Source: Clostridium pasteurianum
GTDB lineage: Bacteria; Bacillota; Clostridia; Clostridiales; Clostridiaceae
Length of the DNA: 64,000 nucleotides
Direction of reading: 5' to 3'
Assembly: GCF_001705235.1 (NCBI RefSeq)
Contig: NZ_MCGV01000001.1
Span: 1,178,001 to 1,242,000 of the forward strand
The notes beneath the pieces are model-generated. The model was given only the letters and a program-made list of their open reading frames with translations, was not told the origin of the DNA and made no database searches. Each line of letters opens with the position of its first letter. Position 1 is the stretch's first letter. The position numbers and the translations under genes were made by a program. Positions 16,993-25,450 of the stretch are shown here, piece by piece.

Positions 16993-17826
16993 CTAATAAG
17001 ATAATCCTGGATTAAAGAATCCTACAAGTACACCTACAAAAGCTATTATCAAAAATATTAGCATTACTATTGTAGGTGATATTTTCTTTTTTGACATAAG
17101 CCACCATGCAAAAATTACAGCTGCTGCAGAAAGCATTTTAGGGAAAACACCATCTAAAGTTTTTTGCAAATCTATAATTACTCCACCATGTGCATTATAC
17201 ATTTTGAAAGATGTACTAATATTTACCCAAGTGGCAGCAACTGCACCAATTACTATAGTTCCAACCATGATTACAGATTCACGGACAGCAGTAGCTTTTT
17301 CTCCAACAACCATCTCAACAGCTTTACCACCTAGCTCATATCCTTTATAATAAGCCCATCTCATTCCAAAAACCGCTATAGCATTCCAAACTACAATATA
17401 AAATATTGCTCCTAGAGGAGAACCACCTGTTGAAAGTCCTAACCCTATACCCAAAAGTATTGGTATTAAAGTACCTACTATTAATGAATCTCCAATACCT
17501 GCTAAAGGTCCCATAAGTCCAGCACGAATACCATTTATCATCTCACCATCAATATTTTCATGATTAGCTCTTGCTTCTTCAAGACCCGCTGTCATACCAA
17601 CAACTAATGTTCCAATCTGAGGCTCTGTATTAAAGAAGGCTTTATAAGTTTCCATAGCTTCTTTTTGTTCTTCTTTTGTTTCATATAAATCTTTGACAAT
17701 TGGAAGCATTGCACAAAGATAACCAAAAGTCTGCATATGCTCTTGAGAAAAACAAGTTAAATTTCCATAAAACCAATTTCTAAAAGACTTGCTTAAAGCT
17801 TTTTTAGATATTTTTTTCTTTTCCAT
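16993..17826 (-). CDS. PTS mannose-family IID component
   Basis: This 277-residue membrane protein carries the EIID-Man pattern: LTCFSQEHMQTFGYLCAMLP near the N-terminus, then GLMGPLAGIGDSLIVGTLIP and a C-terminal helix cluster. I start it at MEKKKISKK because GAGGAGGA lies 9 nt upstream. The longer frame begins with a run of Met codons that is only the shifted reading of the Asp-rich tail of IIC. Its ATG lies 1 nt after the IIC stop. With IIC it forms the membrane channel for a hexose such as mannose, glucose, fructose or sorbose. Confidence 0.93.
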   Translation of the reverse strand: MEKKKISKKALSKSFRNWFYGNLTCFSQEHMQTFGYLCAMLPIVKDLYETKEEQKEAMETYKAFFNTEPQIGTLVVGMTAGLEEARANHENIDGEMINGIRAGLMGPLAGIGDSLIVGTLIPILLGIGLGLSTGGSPLGAIFYIVVWNAIAVFGMRWAYYKGYELGGKAVEMVVGEKATAVRESVIMVGTIVIGAVAATWVNISTSFKMYNAHGGVIIDLQKTLDGVFPKMLSAAAVIFAWWLMSKKKISPTIVMLIFLIIAFVGVLVGFFNPGLSY

Positions 17827-17827
17827 A

Positions 17828-18679
17828 CTATATGTCCTCCTCATCATCATCATCATCGTTACCCGACACCTTAGCTACAGCTGGTTTTTGCATTTGAAGC
17901 ATTCTAATTTTGTAATTAAATATTGCAAAGAAAATACCTATTATTGCTGCTCCAATTAAATTAACTTTCATAACCGCTGCAAAAGTGAATCCTAAAAAGA
18001 AGGTTACAAAATCACTTGGTTTTAACACAACCTGTTTTAATAATATTGCAATTCCTACTGCTGGAAGTAAGCTTCCTACTGTAAATAAAGTTTTCATTGG
18101 TATACCATTCATTGGTAATGCCACCTTCATAATTTTAACCATACTAGAACCCATTATTGTAATAACAAATGCTGGAATAAAGCTGCAAATAATGTGGGAA
18201 ATCCATGGTAATCCCATATCAACTAAATAAAGCTTTTCAAAATCACCCTTATCTACTGCCTTCCATCCTATATGCTGCCATATCAAGTTTATAGTTGCTG
18301 TTCCGTAAAATAAAACGGTTCCTAAAGTTCCAACTGCTGCACCTAATGCAGTTGCCATTTGAGTTGCCTGCGCTGAACCTGGATTTAAACCCATACCTTT
18401 AATTGCTACTACAGCTAGTGGAATACCAATATAACTGATTGCACGTACATCTGCAGATACAGTTCCACCTGGAGTAACTAATGCAATGTAAACAACTTGA
18501 ATTGCTGCGCCAACTATAATACCAGTTTGTACATCACCTAAAATAATTCCAACTACTAAACCTGCCACCAAAGGTCTTCCTAAAGTATAATTACCAAAAG
18601 TAGTACCACCCATTCCAGGCACACTCGACAGGCATGCAAATAATCCAAACAACGCCGCTTGAATCCAATTTATCTCCAT
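17828..18679 (-). CDS. PTS mannose/fructose/sorbose family IIC component
   Basis: This 283-residue protein begins MEINWIQAALFGLFACLSSV and contains LVAGLVVGIILGDVQTGIIVGAAIQ, the standard EIIC-Man signature. About seven or eight membrane helices follow. The C-terminus ends in an acidic tail (GNDDDDDEEDI) encoded by a run of GAT/GAC codons next to the IID start. The tail is unusual and could vary in length through trinucleotide slippage without a frameshift. The gene is third in the PTS operon. Confidence 0.93.
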   Translation of the reverse strand: MEINWIQAALFGLFACLSSVPGMGGTTFGNYTLGRPLVAGLVVGIILGDVQTGIIVGAAIQVVYIALVTPGGTVSADVRAISYIGIPLAVVAIKGMGLNPGSAQATQMATALGAAVGTLGTVLFYGTATINLIWQHIGWKAVDKGDFEKLYLVDMGLPWISHIICSFIPAFVITIMGSSMVKIMKVALPMNGIPMKTLFTVGSLLPAVGIAILLKQVVLKPSDFVTFFLGFTFAAVMKVNLIGAAIIGIFFAIFNYKIRMLQMQKPAVAKVSGNDDDDDEEDI

Positions 18680-18713
18680 AGTTAATTTTCCCCCTTATTA
18701 TGTTTATTAAAAA

Positions 18714-19208
18714 CTATTTAAATCCAAATTGGCCTCTAAACTTTTTCCAATTACCTATTGCTTCTTCTTTAACAAGAGCAAATTCTACATTATATCCAGC
18801 TTGCATAATTCGTTCAAAAGCTTCTGCTTCTTTCTGATTTATAGATTGATTGTTTCCAAGTTTTACCGTACCCGGTCTATCGTTGCATGGTCCTACAATA
18901 ACATCTTTAATACCAGGATCAAATTTATCATCCACCAAAATCTTAGACATTAGAATAGGTTCCTTAGTAATTAGAAAATATCTAGTATCACTTTGCAAAA
19001 CCTTATCACATTTTAATTTCCAGTGTTCATAAGTCCATACAAATGTTTTTTTGCCACTTGCACTTTTATAAGCTGCTTTTAATACTGGATTATTAGCAGC
19101 TGCATCATTAACAGCTATTATCCCATCACATGGGTACTCTAAAGACCATCTTGTACACGTTTGTCCGTGTATCATCCTATCATCTATTCTTAAAAACGAA
19201 ACTGACAT
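18714..19208 (-). CDS. PTS mannose/fructose/sorbose family IIB component
   Basis: This 164-residue cytosolic protein has the IIB-Man phosphorylation motif RIDDRMIHGQ, with His14 as phosphoacceptor, followed by WSLEYPCDGIIAVND. The C-terminal ~25 residues (ALVKEEAIGNWKKFRGQF) follow the family pattern. It passes phosphate from IIA to the sugar. It is preceded by an AGGAGGGG site and lies 11 nt after the IIA gene. Confidence 0.94.
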   Translation of the reverse strand: MSVSFLRIDDRMIHGQTCTRWSLEYPCDGIIAVNDAAANNPVLKAAYKSASGKKTFVWTYEHWKLKCDKVLQSDTRYFLITKEPILMSKILVDDKFDPGIKDVIVGPCNDRPGTVKLGNNQSINQKEAEAFERIMQAGYNVEFALVKEEAIGNWKKFRGQFGFK

Positions 19209-19219
19209 TTTTACCCCTC

Positions 19220-19648
19220 CTAAATATCTTCTTCTTGATCTGTATCTGTCAATTTAAATTCTTTTATTGACTCCGCTGCTGTTTCAAATAACGTTTTCTT
19301 TAATTCTTCCATACTCATATAATCCTTCATTAAAATTGCTGTTAACACAGTAGGTAAATTCATTCCTCCAAGTACAAAAGCTTTAGATAACATACCTTTA
19401 CTAGCTAATATATTTACGGCTGTAGTTAAAGGCGATCCTCCAATAATATCTCCACAAAGAATAACTTCATCTTCACTCGTAACGTTTTCAATAACTGCCT
19501 TAAATTTTTCTCCAAATTTATCAGTACTCATTCCATCTTCTAATCCCTGAAATAACACATCTTTTCTGTCTTTACCTGCAAGCATTGTCAATGCATTATA
19601 AAGTCCTGATGCAAATTTTCCATGGCTTACTAATATTACATATCTCAT
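19220..19648 (-). CDS. PTS mannose/fructose family IIA component
   Basis: This 142-residue protein begins MRYVILVSHGKFASGL, with His9 as phosphoacceptor, and has GDIIGGSPLTTAVNILA in the dimer core. It accepts phosphate from HPr. It is the first gene of the operon (IIA, IIB, IIC, IID, small membrane protein) with an AAGGGGGGG site. IIA and IIB are separate genes, unlike the E. coli ManX fusion. No LevR-type sigma-54 activator or -24/-12 promoter is visible; a sigma-A promoter and a cre-like site lie upstream. Confidence 0.93.
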   Translation of the reverse strand: MRYVILVSHGKFASGLYNALTMLAGKDRKDVLFQGLEDGMSTDKFGEKFKAVIENVTSEDEVILCGDIIGGSPLTTAVNILASKGMLSKAFVLGGMNLPTVLTAILMKDYMSMEELKKTLFETAAESIKEFKLTDTDQEEDI

Positions 19649-19721
19649 TTCTTCTATCCCCCCCTTAAATTGAAAATAACTAAATAATCAATTTTCAAAT
19701 TTAATTAAATTCATCAGCACT

Positions 19722-19821
19722 GATTAACGTTTACATCTTTAATTTTAATGATATTCTAATTTATAAGCACCTATAATTTGTCATCAATATATCATTACAA
19801 ATGTAATATTCTATGTGACAA
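19722..19821 (-). promoter_or_regulatory. PTS promoter with a cre-like site
   Basis: On the minus strand TTGTCA (19816-19821) and TGTAAT (19794-19799) are 16 nt apart. The -10 box lies in the inverted repeat ATTACA-AA-TGTAAT (19794-19807). About 60 nt downstream, TGTAAACGTTAATC (19722-19735) matches the CcpA cre consensus at 12 of 14 positions. Catabolite repression is likely but inferred. Confidence 0.55.
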
Positions 19822-19959
19822 TTGTAATTGTTTACATGAAAGTGTAGAGCAAGTTCATCATAAATTTTACAATTTGTATACATCTTAAATGGAACTTTGG
19901 TGCATTTAAAGTTCATAATAGATATTTGAAAAAATAAACCCTAAGGTATTTTGGGGCTA

Positions 19960-20549
19960 GATAGGATATACAGACTATCTTATAACCAATAAGGATTTGG
20001 ATGGAAAAACTTTTAGAGCTTTAAATTATGTGTATAAAGAGGGCAGAAGATTAGAAAATATATCATCTAAGTTAATGAATTTGATAGTATTAAGAAAAGG
20101 AAAACCAAAAATGAAAATATTAAAGAAGTTTTAGAAGAAATAAAGACTTCATTGCAGCCAAGATTAAAAGATAAAAATATTAACATCATAATTTTTTCGG
20201 AAGAATTTAATATATTTATGGATAGAGAACTAGTAATCATACTTATAAAAAATTTTATTGACAATGCTATTAAAACGTGCAGAGATGGCGGAGAAATATG
20301 CATAAATACATATACTACTAGGTATAAAATTATTGAAATAAGAGATAATGGAGTTGGAATACCTAATGAAGATATAAAAAATATATTTGAGCCGTTTTAT
20401 ATGGTTGATAAGTCAGGGATAGAAGAAATAATGGTGTAGGATTAGGCCTTTCGATATGTGCTAAAATTTCTAAAATACATAATGCCAAAATTGAGATAGA
20501 AAATGAACTTGGAGAAGGAACCTTAATAAAAATAAAATTTTCCAACTAA
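19960..20549 (+). pseudogene. Decayed sensor histidine kinase remnant
   Basis: Translated pieces in different frames line up as the C-terminal part of one kinase. First comes IGYTDYLITNKDLDGKTFRA (the helix after the missing H box), then NENIKEVLEEIKTSLQP, then the ATPase N box (IKNFIDNAIKTCRDGGEI), then RDNGVGIPNEDIKNIFEPFY. After a frameshift follows NGVGLGLSICAKISKIHNAK. At least two frameshifts separate the pieces, and the N-terminus and phosphoacceptor His are absent. No intact response regulator is adjacent, so this is a relic. Confidence 0.85.
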
Positions 20550-20595
20550 AATTCCGTAGGCACGGAGGAATTTTTTCCTTGCACTACCTTAAAAG

Positions 20596-20993
20596 CGAAG
20601 TAATGATGCTGAAAGAGCGATTTAAAAAAATTCTAATAAATCTTGGTAAAAAAATCATAAAATACTTAGATACTTCAATTTGTCTGAGTATTATCATATG
20701 CGAGGTTGGGGCGAAGCCCATTATCCTTCTTAACCTAATACGAGCACTCTTTAAATTATGCATAGCTTAAAACTTTGCCCTTTATCCTTCTTAACCATAT
20801 AAAAGCACTCTTGTCATAAGCGAGTTATTGAAATATCTTAGTATTTTAAATTAATAAATTAAGTTATTAGCCGTAAGCATTAAGATTGTCTGTATTTTAT
20901 TAAGAAGGATAATGGGTCCTTGACCCAAACCCCACGTATGATAAGATTCATAGAATTTTTTTAATGCGATGAAGCATTATTACTTCGCTTTCT
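20596..20993 (-). repeat. Composite palindromic repeat, family A copy 3 (expanded)
   Basis: The outer arms CGAAGTAATGATGCT and AGCATTATTACTTCG pair across ~400 nt, as do AAAAAAATTCTA-type segments inside. Within lie two copies of the CCTTCTTAACC...AAAAGCACTCTT repeat and the family A apex AATAACTCGCT (minus strand). It starts 11 nt after the stop codon of the binding-protein gene and has the same orientation relative to it as the other copies. A small open frame inside has no ribosome binding site. Confidence 0.7.
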
Positions 20994-22313
20994 TTAGTTT
21001 ATTAACATATTGTTTATCTCCCTTTGCAAAATTAAAAGAGATGTATCTAAATCCTCTTTTCCATTTATTATGTTATTCATGTCATTATCTGCTTTGACCA
21101 TAACTGCATTATATTTTTTGAATTTAGGAGTAACTGCTGCACTTTTCATAATATTATCAAGAATCTTCATACTTAAAAAACTTTCTGAAGGCATGTTTTT
21201 ATTTATTTCTTCAATATTTTTGGGAGATTCTATTACATCTTTTATTGGAGAAACTCCCTCGGAATATTTAAAAACATCCTCCTGCGTTTTTTCATCATAC
21301 GTTAGTAACTTTAAAAATTCCCACGATAGTTTTTCATGTTTAGTACGACTGCTTATCCCCATAAGTAAAGTACTTAATTGAGAAACATTTTTTCCGTTTG
21401 GACCAGATGGCAATTCAATACAATCCCATTCAAAATTAGAATATTTCTTTATACTCCAAGGATATGGTTTATATGTTCTATATTCTGAAAATGACAGTGG
21501 ACGAAATGCTGCCTTTCCCTTATCAAATACCTGTGATGTCACCTGATAACCATTGTTCACATCGTTTAACTTTTTAACAAAATTTACGGCTTGCTCAACC
21601 CTCTCATCTCCAAAATATGACTCTGTTCCAGCAGTATTAAATAATTTTATTCCATTAGAATTTACTGCATCTTGCCATGTGTAATCATAAAATCCAAATT
21701 GATCTATAACTCCATCTTTATCTGTATCTTTCGTAACCTTTTCACAAATATTATAGAAATCATCCCATGTCCAATTATTATTAGGAATAGGAATACCTTC
21801 TTTATCTAGAAGTGTTTTATTTACCATCATTAATGTTGGCACACTCTCATAAGGAAGCGCGAACTGACTTTTATTATACTTTCCAGCTTCATAAGCAGAT
21901 TTATAGTATTTACTGCTATTGAAATCTTTATCATTTCTAATTAGTTTATCTAAATTTTTTAACGCTCCTGTTGAAGACAATACATTAAAGTCATCTGGTA
22001 ATACCATAAACACATCAGGTTCTTTTCCTAAAAGAATTTTCCCTGAAATCCATTCTGAAAAATCCTCCTTTAATATTCCACTTGAATATTCTATTTTCAC
22101 CCCCGGATGACTTTTTTCAAACTTTAGTATAGCATCATCTAAAATTTTATAGGTATTTTCACTAGGAGTATTCCAACTCCCACAGAAGATTCCAACAGTT
22201 AATACTACATTTTTCCTTGCATTTAAAAGCTTTACATAAATGAAAAAACTTCCTGCTATAATTATAATTAAAATAGCTGCCACTACAGATTTCTTATACT
22301 TTTTTAAATTCAT
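20994..22313 (-). CDS. Extracellular solute-binding protein (family 1, sugar type)
   Basis: I start this 439-residue protein at MNLKKYKKS, whose ATG overlaps the TGA of the response regulator gene (ATGA). A signal-anchor helix (residues about 8-28) has no lipobox cysteine, so the protein may stay membrane-tethered. The body fits family 1 ABC binding proteins: KFEKSHPGVKIEYSSG, then NWTWDDFYNICEKVTKDTDKDG, then a C-terminal KYSEGVSPI. No permease or ATPase gene is near. It forms one unit with the kinase, regulator and second binding protein, so it may work in sensing or supply a distant transporter. Confidence 0.88.
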   Translation of the reverse strand: MNLKKYKKSVVAAILIIIIAGSFFIYVKLLNARKNVVLTVGIFCGSWNTPSENTYKILDDAILKFEKSHPGVKIEYSSGILKEDFSEWISGKILLGKEPDVFMVLPDDFNVLSSTGALKNLDKLIRNDKDFNSSKYYKSAYEAGKYNKSQFALPYESVPTLMMVNKTLLDKEGIPIPNNNWTWDDFYNICEKVTKDTDKDGVIDQFGFYDYTWQDAVNSNGIKLFNTAGTESYFGDERVEQAVNFVKKLNDVNNGYQVTSQVFDKGKAAFRPLSFSEYRTYKPYPWSIKKYSNFEWDCIELPSGPNGKNVSQLSTLLMGISSRTKHEKLSWEFLKLLTYDEKTQEDVFKYSEGVSPIKDVIESPKNIEEINKNMPSESFLSMKILDNIMKSAAVTPKFKKYNAVMVKADNDMNNIINGKEDLDTSLLILQREINNMLIN

Positions 22314-22993
22314 TTTTTTGTCACCATTTTTCTTATAACTCCAGTTTGAACTGCCCAAATAGCCAGCTGTGTTCTGTCCCTAAAATTAAGCTTATTCAAT
22401 ATGTTACTTAAATAATTTCTAACAGTTCCCTCCGATAATCTAAGTTTTTTTGCAATCTCTTTGTTTGATAAACCAAAACCAATGCATTTTATTATATCCC
22501 ATTCTGTATCACATATATCATTCAGATCTTTTTTAGCACCAGCCTGAATAGAAACATCTCCTTGAGCCATTTGAGAAAACAACTTAAAAACTTTAGCCGT
22601 TATATCTGGATTAATCATTGCTCCTCCATTTACAACGGTATGGATTGCCTTTATGAGTTCATCCATAGAAACGCCCTTAAGCAAATATCCACTAGCTCCA
22701 TATTTTAAAGCATTAAATATATATTCATCATCATCGAAAGTAGTAAGTACTATAATCTTAATATTAGGATAAGATTCTTTTATAATTTTGGTGCATTGAA
22801 CACCATCCATTTCTGGCATACGTACATCCATTAATATTACATCCGTTTTATACTTACGAACCGATTCAACTACTTCGTTTCCATTACATACAGTTCCCAC
22901 AACTTCAATATCTTTATTTGCACTTAAAACAATTTTTAAGCTTTGCCTGATTAGCTCTTGATCATCAGCAATTAATACTTTAATCACTTTCAT
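22310..22993 (-). CDS. NarL/LuxR-family response regulator
   Basis: This 227-residue regulator has a receiver domain with phosphoacceptor Asp56 (LMDVRMPEMDG) and conserved TTFDDDEYIFNALKYGASGY. The C-terminal LuxR helix-turn-helix (about 160-220) includes IGFGLSNKEIAKKLRLSEGT and RDRTQLAIWAVQTG. It overlaps both neighbours (kinase end by 14 nt, binding protein start by 4 nt), so all are cotranslated. It should control sugar uptake or metabolic genes in answer to the adjacent kinase. An in-frame GTG two codons later is an alternative start. Confidence 0.93.
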   Translation of the reverse strand: MKVIKVLIADDQELIRQSLKIVLSANKDIEVVGTVCNGNEVVESVRKYKTDVILMDVRMPEMDGVQCTKIIKESYPNIKIIVLTTFDDDEYIFNALKYGASGYLLKGVSMDELIKAIHTVVNGGAMINPDITAKVFKLFSQMAQGDVSIQAGAKKDLNDICDTEWDIIKCIGFGLSNKEIAKKLRLSEGTVRNYLSNILNKLNFRDRTQLAIWAVQTGVIRKMVTKK

Positions 22994-24308
22994 CGCCCCA
23001 CCTAATTGGAATATTTACAGTTATTAAAAAGCCATCACTGCCATCATATTCTAAAGTCCCATTTAATAACTTAACCCTTTCTTCTATATGTTTTAATCCA
23101 AAGCCTTTTTTTATATTAGCACATCCCTTGCCGTTATCTCTTATTGTTATATTTAACTGCTTATCCCTCCTTATCATACTTGTATAAATTTCTGTAGCAT
23201 GTCCATGACGTATTGCATTTGTTATTCCTTCTTGTACAATTCTATAAATAGTATCTTCTTCATCATGCTCAAATTTTAATGATTTTATATTTGAATTAAA
23301 AAAAATTTTTGCTTTTGTAGCATTACTTATCTGCGAAATCATATTATTTAATGCATCTTCTAAACTAGAACTTTCAAGTGCATCGGGTCGAAGTTTCTTC
23401 ACGGAACGTCTTACATCTTTAATAGCTTGTCTTGCTACATCTGCAATAACATTCAACTGCTTTTTAGTTGCCTCCGTAGATATATCTATTGTTGTTAAGC
23501 AAGCATCAATTCCAACTGATATCCCTGTAAGTGCATGACCTAGCGTATCGTGAATTTCTCTTGCCAAACGGTTACGTTCTCTAGTTTCAGCCATTGACTC
23601 TATCTTTACAGCGTAATCTTTTAATTGTACATTCATAACCCCTAATTTTTCATTAGCTAAATTTAATTTTCTATTTAATAAAGTTATTTTTTCATTTTCC
23701 CTCATTTGATCTTGAACAAGTACAATCATATATACTATAAATACTATGATGTTTATAGTACTTAGTATACTTTTTAGTTCCATTAAGTAGCTCTTCATAT
23801 TGGCATTATAATAAAAAAGAAAACTTTCAAAGGAAACCATCTTTATTTTAAGCGATATAAAATCATAAACGCTAAGTATATATATAATTATCATAAGAAC
23901 CAAAAATATAATTTTATTGCTTTTATCTTTGGTGTTTGTTACCAAATCAGCAATGATAAATAGTATAATCCCGTTATAACTCATATTTAGTGCTGTCATT
24001 ATTGAGACGCTTAAAAAAATTTCACATAACAGCAAAGCAGCTATTTGCCACTTTTTTAATGAGTCTATATATTTCTTTTTAAGCATAATTAATGATATTA
24101 ATATTATATAAGGTACTATAGACACAATAGCTATATTCTGCGGTTTCCAAGGTATAACCGTAATTTGATCCAAGAAATCTCTTGCCATAAATCCTGAACT
24201 AATTTTATATAAAGTTATAGTCATGATTCCTGAAATTAAAACTATAATAATAAAATTTATAAAAATCATAAATAAGCTAATATAATTTAAAGTTCTATTT
24301 GATTTCAT
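22980..24308 (-). CDS. NarL-type sensor histidine kinase (HisKA_3) with membrane sensor region
   Basis: This protein has 442 residues from the ATG preceded by GAAGAGG. The N-terminal ~200 residues hold six or seven membrane helices and no large extracellular domain. The HisKA_3 H box is NRLAREIHDTLGHALTGISV, the N box is RIVQEGITNAIRHGHA, and the G box is GFGLKHIEERV. The membrane region probably receives its signal from the binding protein encoded directly upstream. This matches three-component sugar sensors in Firmicutes. The partner is the NarL regulator that overlaps its end. Confidence 0.9.
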   Translation of the reverse strand: MKSNRTLNYISLFMIFINFIIIVLISGIMTITLYKISSGFMARDFLDQITVIPWKPQNIAIVSIVPYIILISLIMLKKKYIDSLKKWQIAALLLCEIFLSVSIMTALNMSYNGIILFIIADLVTNTKDKSNKIIFLVLMIIIYILSVYDFISLKIKMVSFESFLFYYNANMKSYLMELKSILSTINIIVFIVYMIVLVQDQMRENEKITLLNRKLNLANEKLGVMNVQLKDYAVKIESMAETRERNRLAREIHDTLGHALTGISVGIDACLTTIDISTEATKKQLNVIADVARQAIKDVRRSVKKLRPDALESSSLEDALNNMISQISNATKAKIFFNSNIKSLKFEHDEEDTIYRIVQEGITNAIRHGHATEIYTSMIRRDKQLNITIRDNGKGCANIKKGFGLKHIEERVKLLNGTLEYDGSDGFLITVNIPIRWGDESD

Positions 24309-24325
24309 AATTCCTCTTCCATTCA

Positions 24326-25303
24326 TTATTTCCATCCACTTATTTCATATTGTAGAACGTTTTCTTTTGATATTAAAGTTATCGGAACAATTACATCCTT
24401 TTTTAACTTTTTTCCTTTTAAAATATCATAAGCTTTCTCAGCAGCTATATATCCCATTTTATTAGGGAACTGAGCAGAAGTGGCAGTCATAAATCCATCA
24501 TGAATCATTGTCTTAGCTTCAGGCGAACCATCTACTCCAAATACCATAACCTTACCTAATAATCTATTTTCTTTAAGTGCTGCTAGCGCACCAAGAGCAC
24601 TTGGATCATTTAATGCCATAATTGTATCTACCTCTGGATGTTTTTTAATCAAATTATTTACTAACGGCATAGCTTTATCTAATTGTCCTTCACTATCACC
24701 TTCAGCAACTATTTTATATTGTTTATTGCTGCCAATAGTATCTACAAATCCCTTAATCCTATCAATACCAGATTTTGCTTCAGAATGTTCAATTAGCATA
24801 ATATTAGCTTTTGACTTCGTTTTCATAAGGTACTTTGCACATTGAACTCCAGCATCATAATTATCAGATATTACTGTACATGAAACTAGCTTATTATCAT
24901 AAACAGGCGTATCAACAACAATAACAGGTATTCCTGCCTTTTTAGCTGCCATTAATGCTGGTTTTACTTGTTTCCAATCCACAGGATTTATAAAAATAGC
25001 TTTAACCTTTAATTTAATAAATTCATAAATCTGCTGCGTTTGCTTCTCCTTATCTAAAGCTGCATCCCTTGTTACTAATATATCTCCATTACTCTCTACA
25101 ACCGAACGTATTTCATCGTTAATTATTTCATAAAATCTATTATTCGTTGTCATATAAGTGGCTCCAAATTTTTTCCTATTTTCTATTTGCCTTGCAGAGT
25201 GATCTCCACCGTTTTTTTTAAGCACTTTTAAGTTAATTGAAATAAAACCAACAGTAGAAATTAATAATATGGCTATTACTATTTTTTTATATTTTTTATT
25301 CAT
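24326..25303 (-). CDS. Periplasmic-binding-like sugar sensor protein (Peripla_BP_4)
   Basis: This 325-residue protein starts at MNKKYKKIVIAILL; a 12-codon longer version has no binding site. A signal anchor (about residues 5-22) is followed by a ribose-binding-protein fold: KAIFINPVDWKQVKPALMAAKKAG, KSKANIMLIEHSEAKSGIDR, and TIMALNDPSALGALAALKE. No lipobox is present. It is the first gene of the unit and lies 17 nt upstream of the kinase. It probably binds a monosaccharide outside the cell and signals to the kinase. Confidence 0.89.
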   Translation of the reverse strand: MNKKYKKIVIAILLISTVGFISINLKVLKKNGGDHSARQIENRKKFGATYMTTNNRFYEIINDEIRSVVESNGDILVTRDAALDKEKQTQQIYEFIKLKVKAIFINPVDWKQVKPALMAAKKAGIPVIVVDTPVYDNKLVSCTVISDNYDAGVQCAKYLMKTKSKANIMLIEHSEAKSGIDRIKGFVDTIGSNKQYKIVAEGDSEGQLDKAMPLVNNLIKKHPEVDTIMALNDPSALGALAALKENRLLGKVMVFGVDGSPEAKTMIHDGFMTATSAQFPNKMGYIAAEKAYDILKGKKLKKDVIVPITLISKENVLQYEISGWK

Positions 25304-25450
25304 TAACACATCCCGCTCTTTCCGTATAATAACCCACATAAACTTATTTAAATTCTATCATAAAATTTTTATTATACACAATTCCATTTATACTTTTATC
25401 TAAAATAAATTTATTATTTCAAGTCACAAAATTCTTAATAAAGCAGTTAT

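Noticed and set aside
16993-17856. Longer IID start with a Met run
   Set aside because: The Met codons are the shifted reading of the IIC Asp codons, and the binding site GAGGAGGA points to the later ATG.
19649-19900. Sigma-54 promoter for the mannose-type PTS
   Set aside because: No TGGC...TTGC -24/-12 pattern and no LevR-type activator gene in the window.
20579-20770. 63-residue open frame on the plus strand
   Set aside because: It lies wholly in the composite repeat, uses a weak start and has no binding site.
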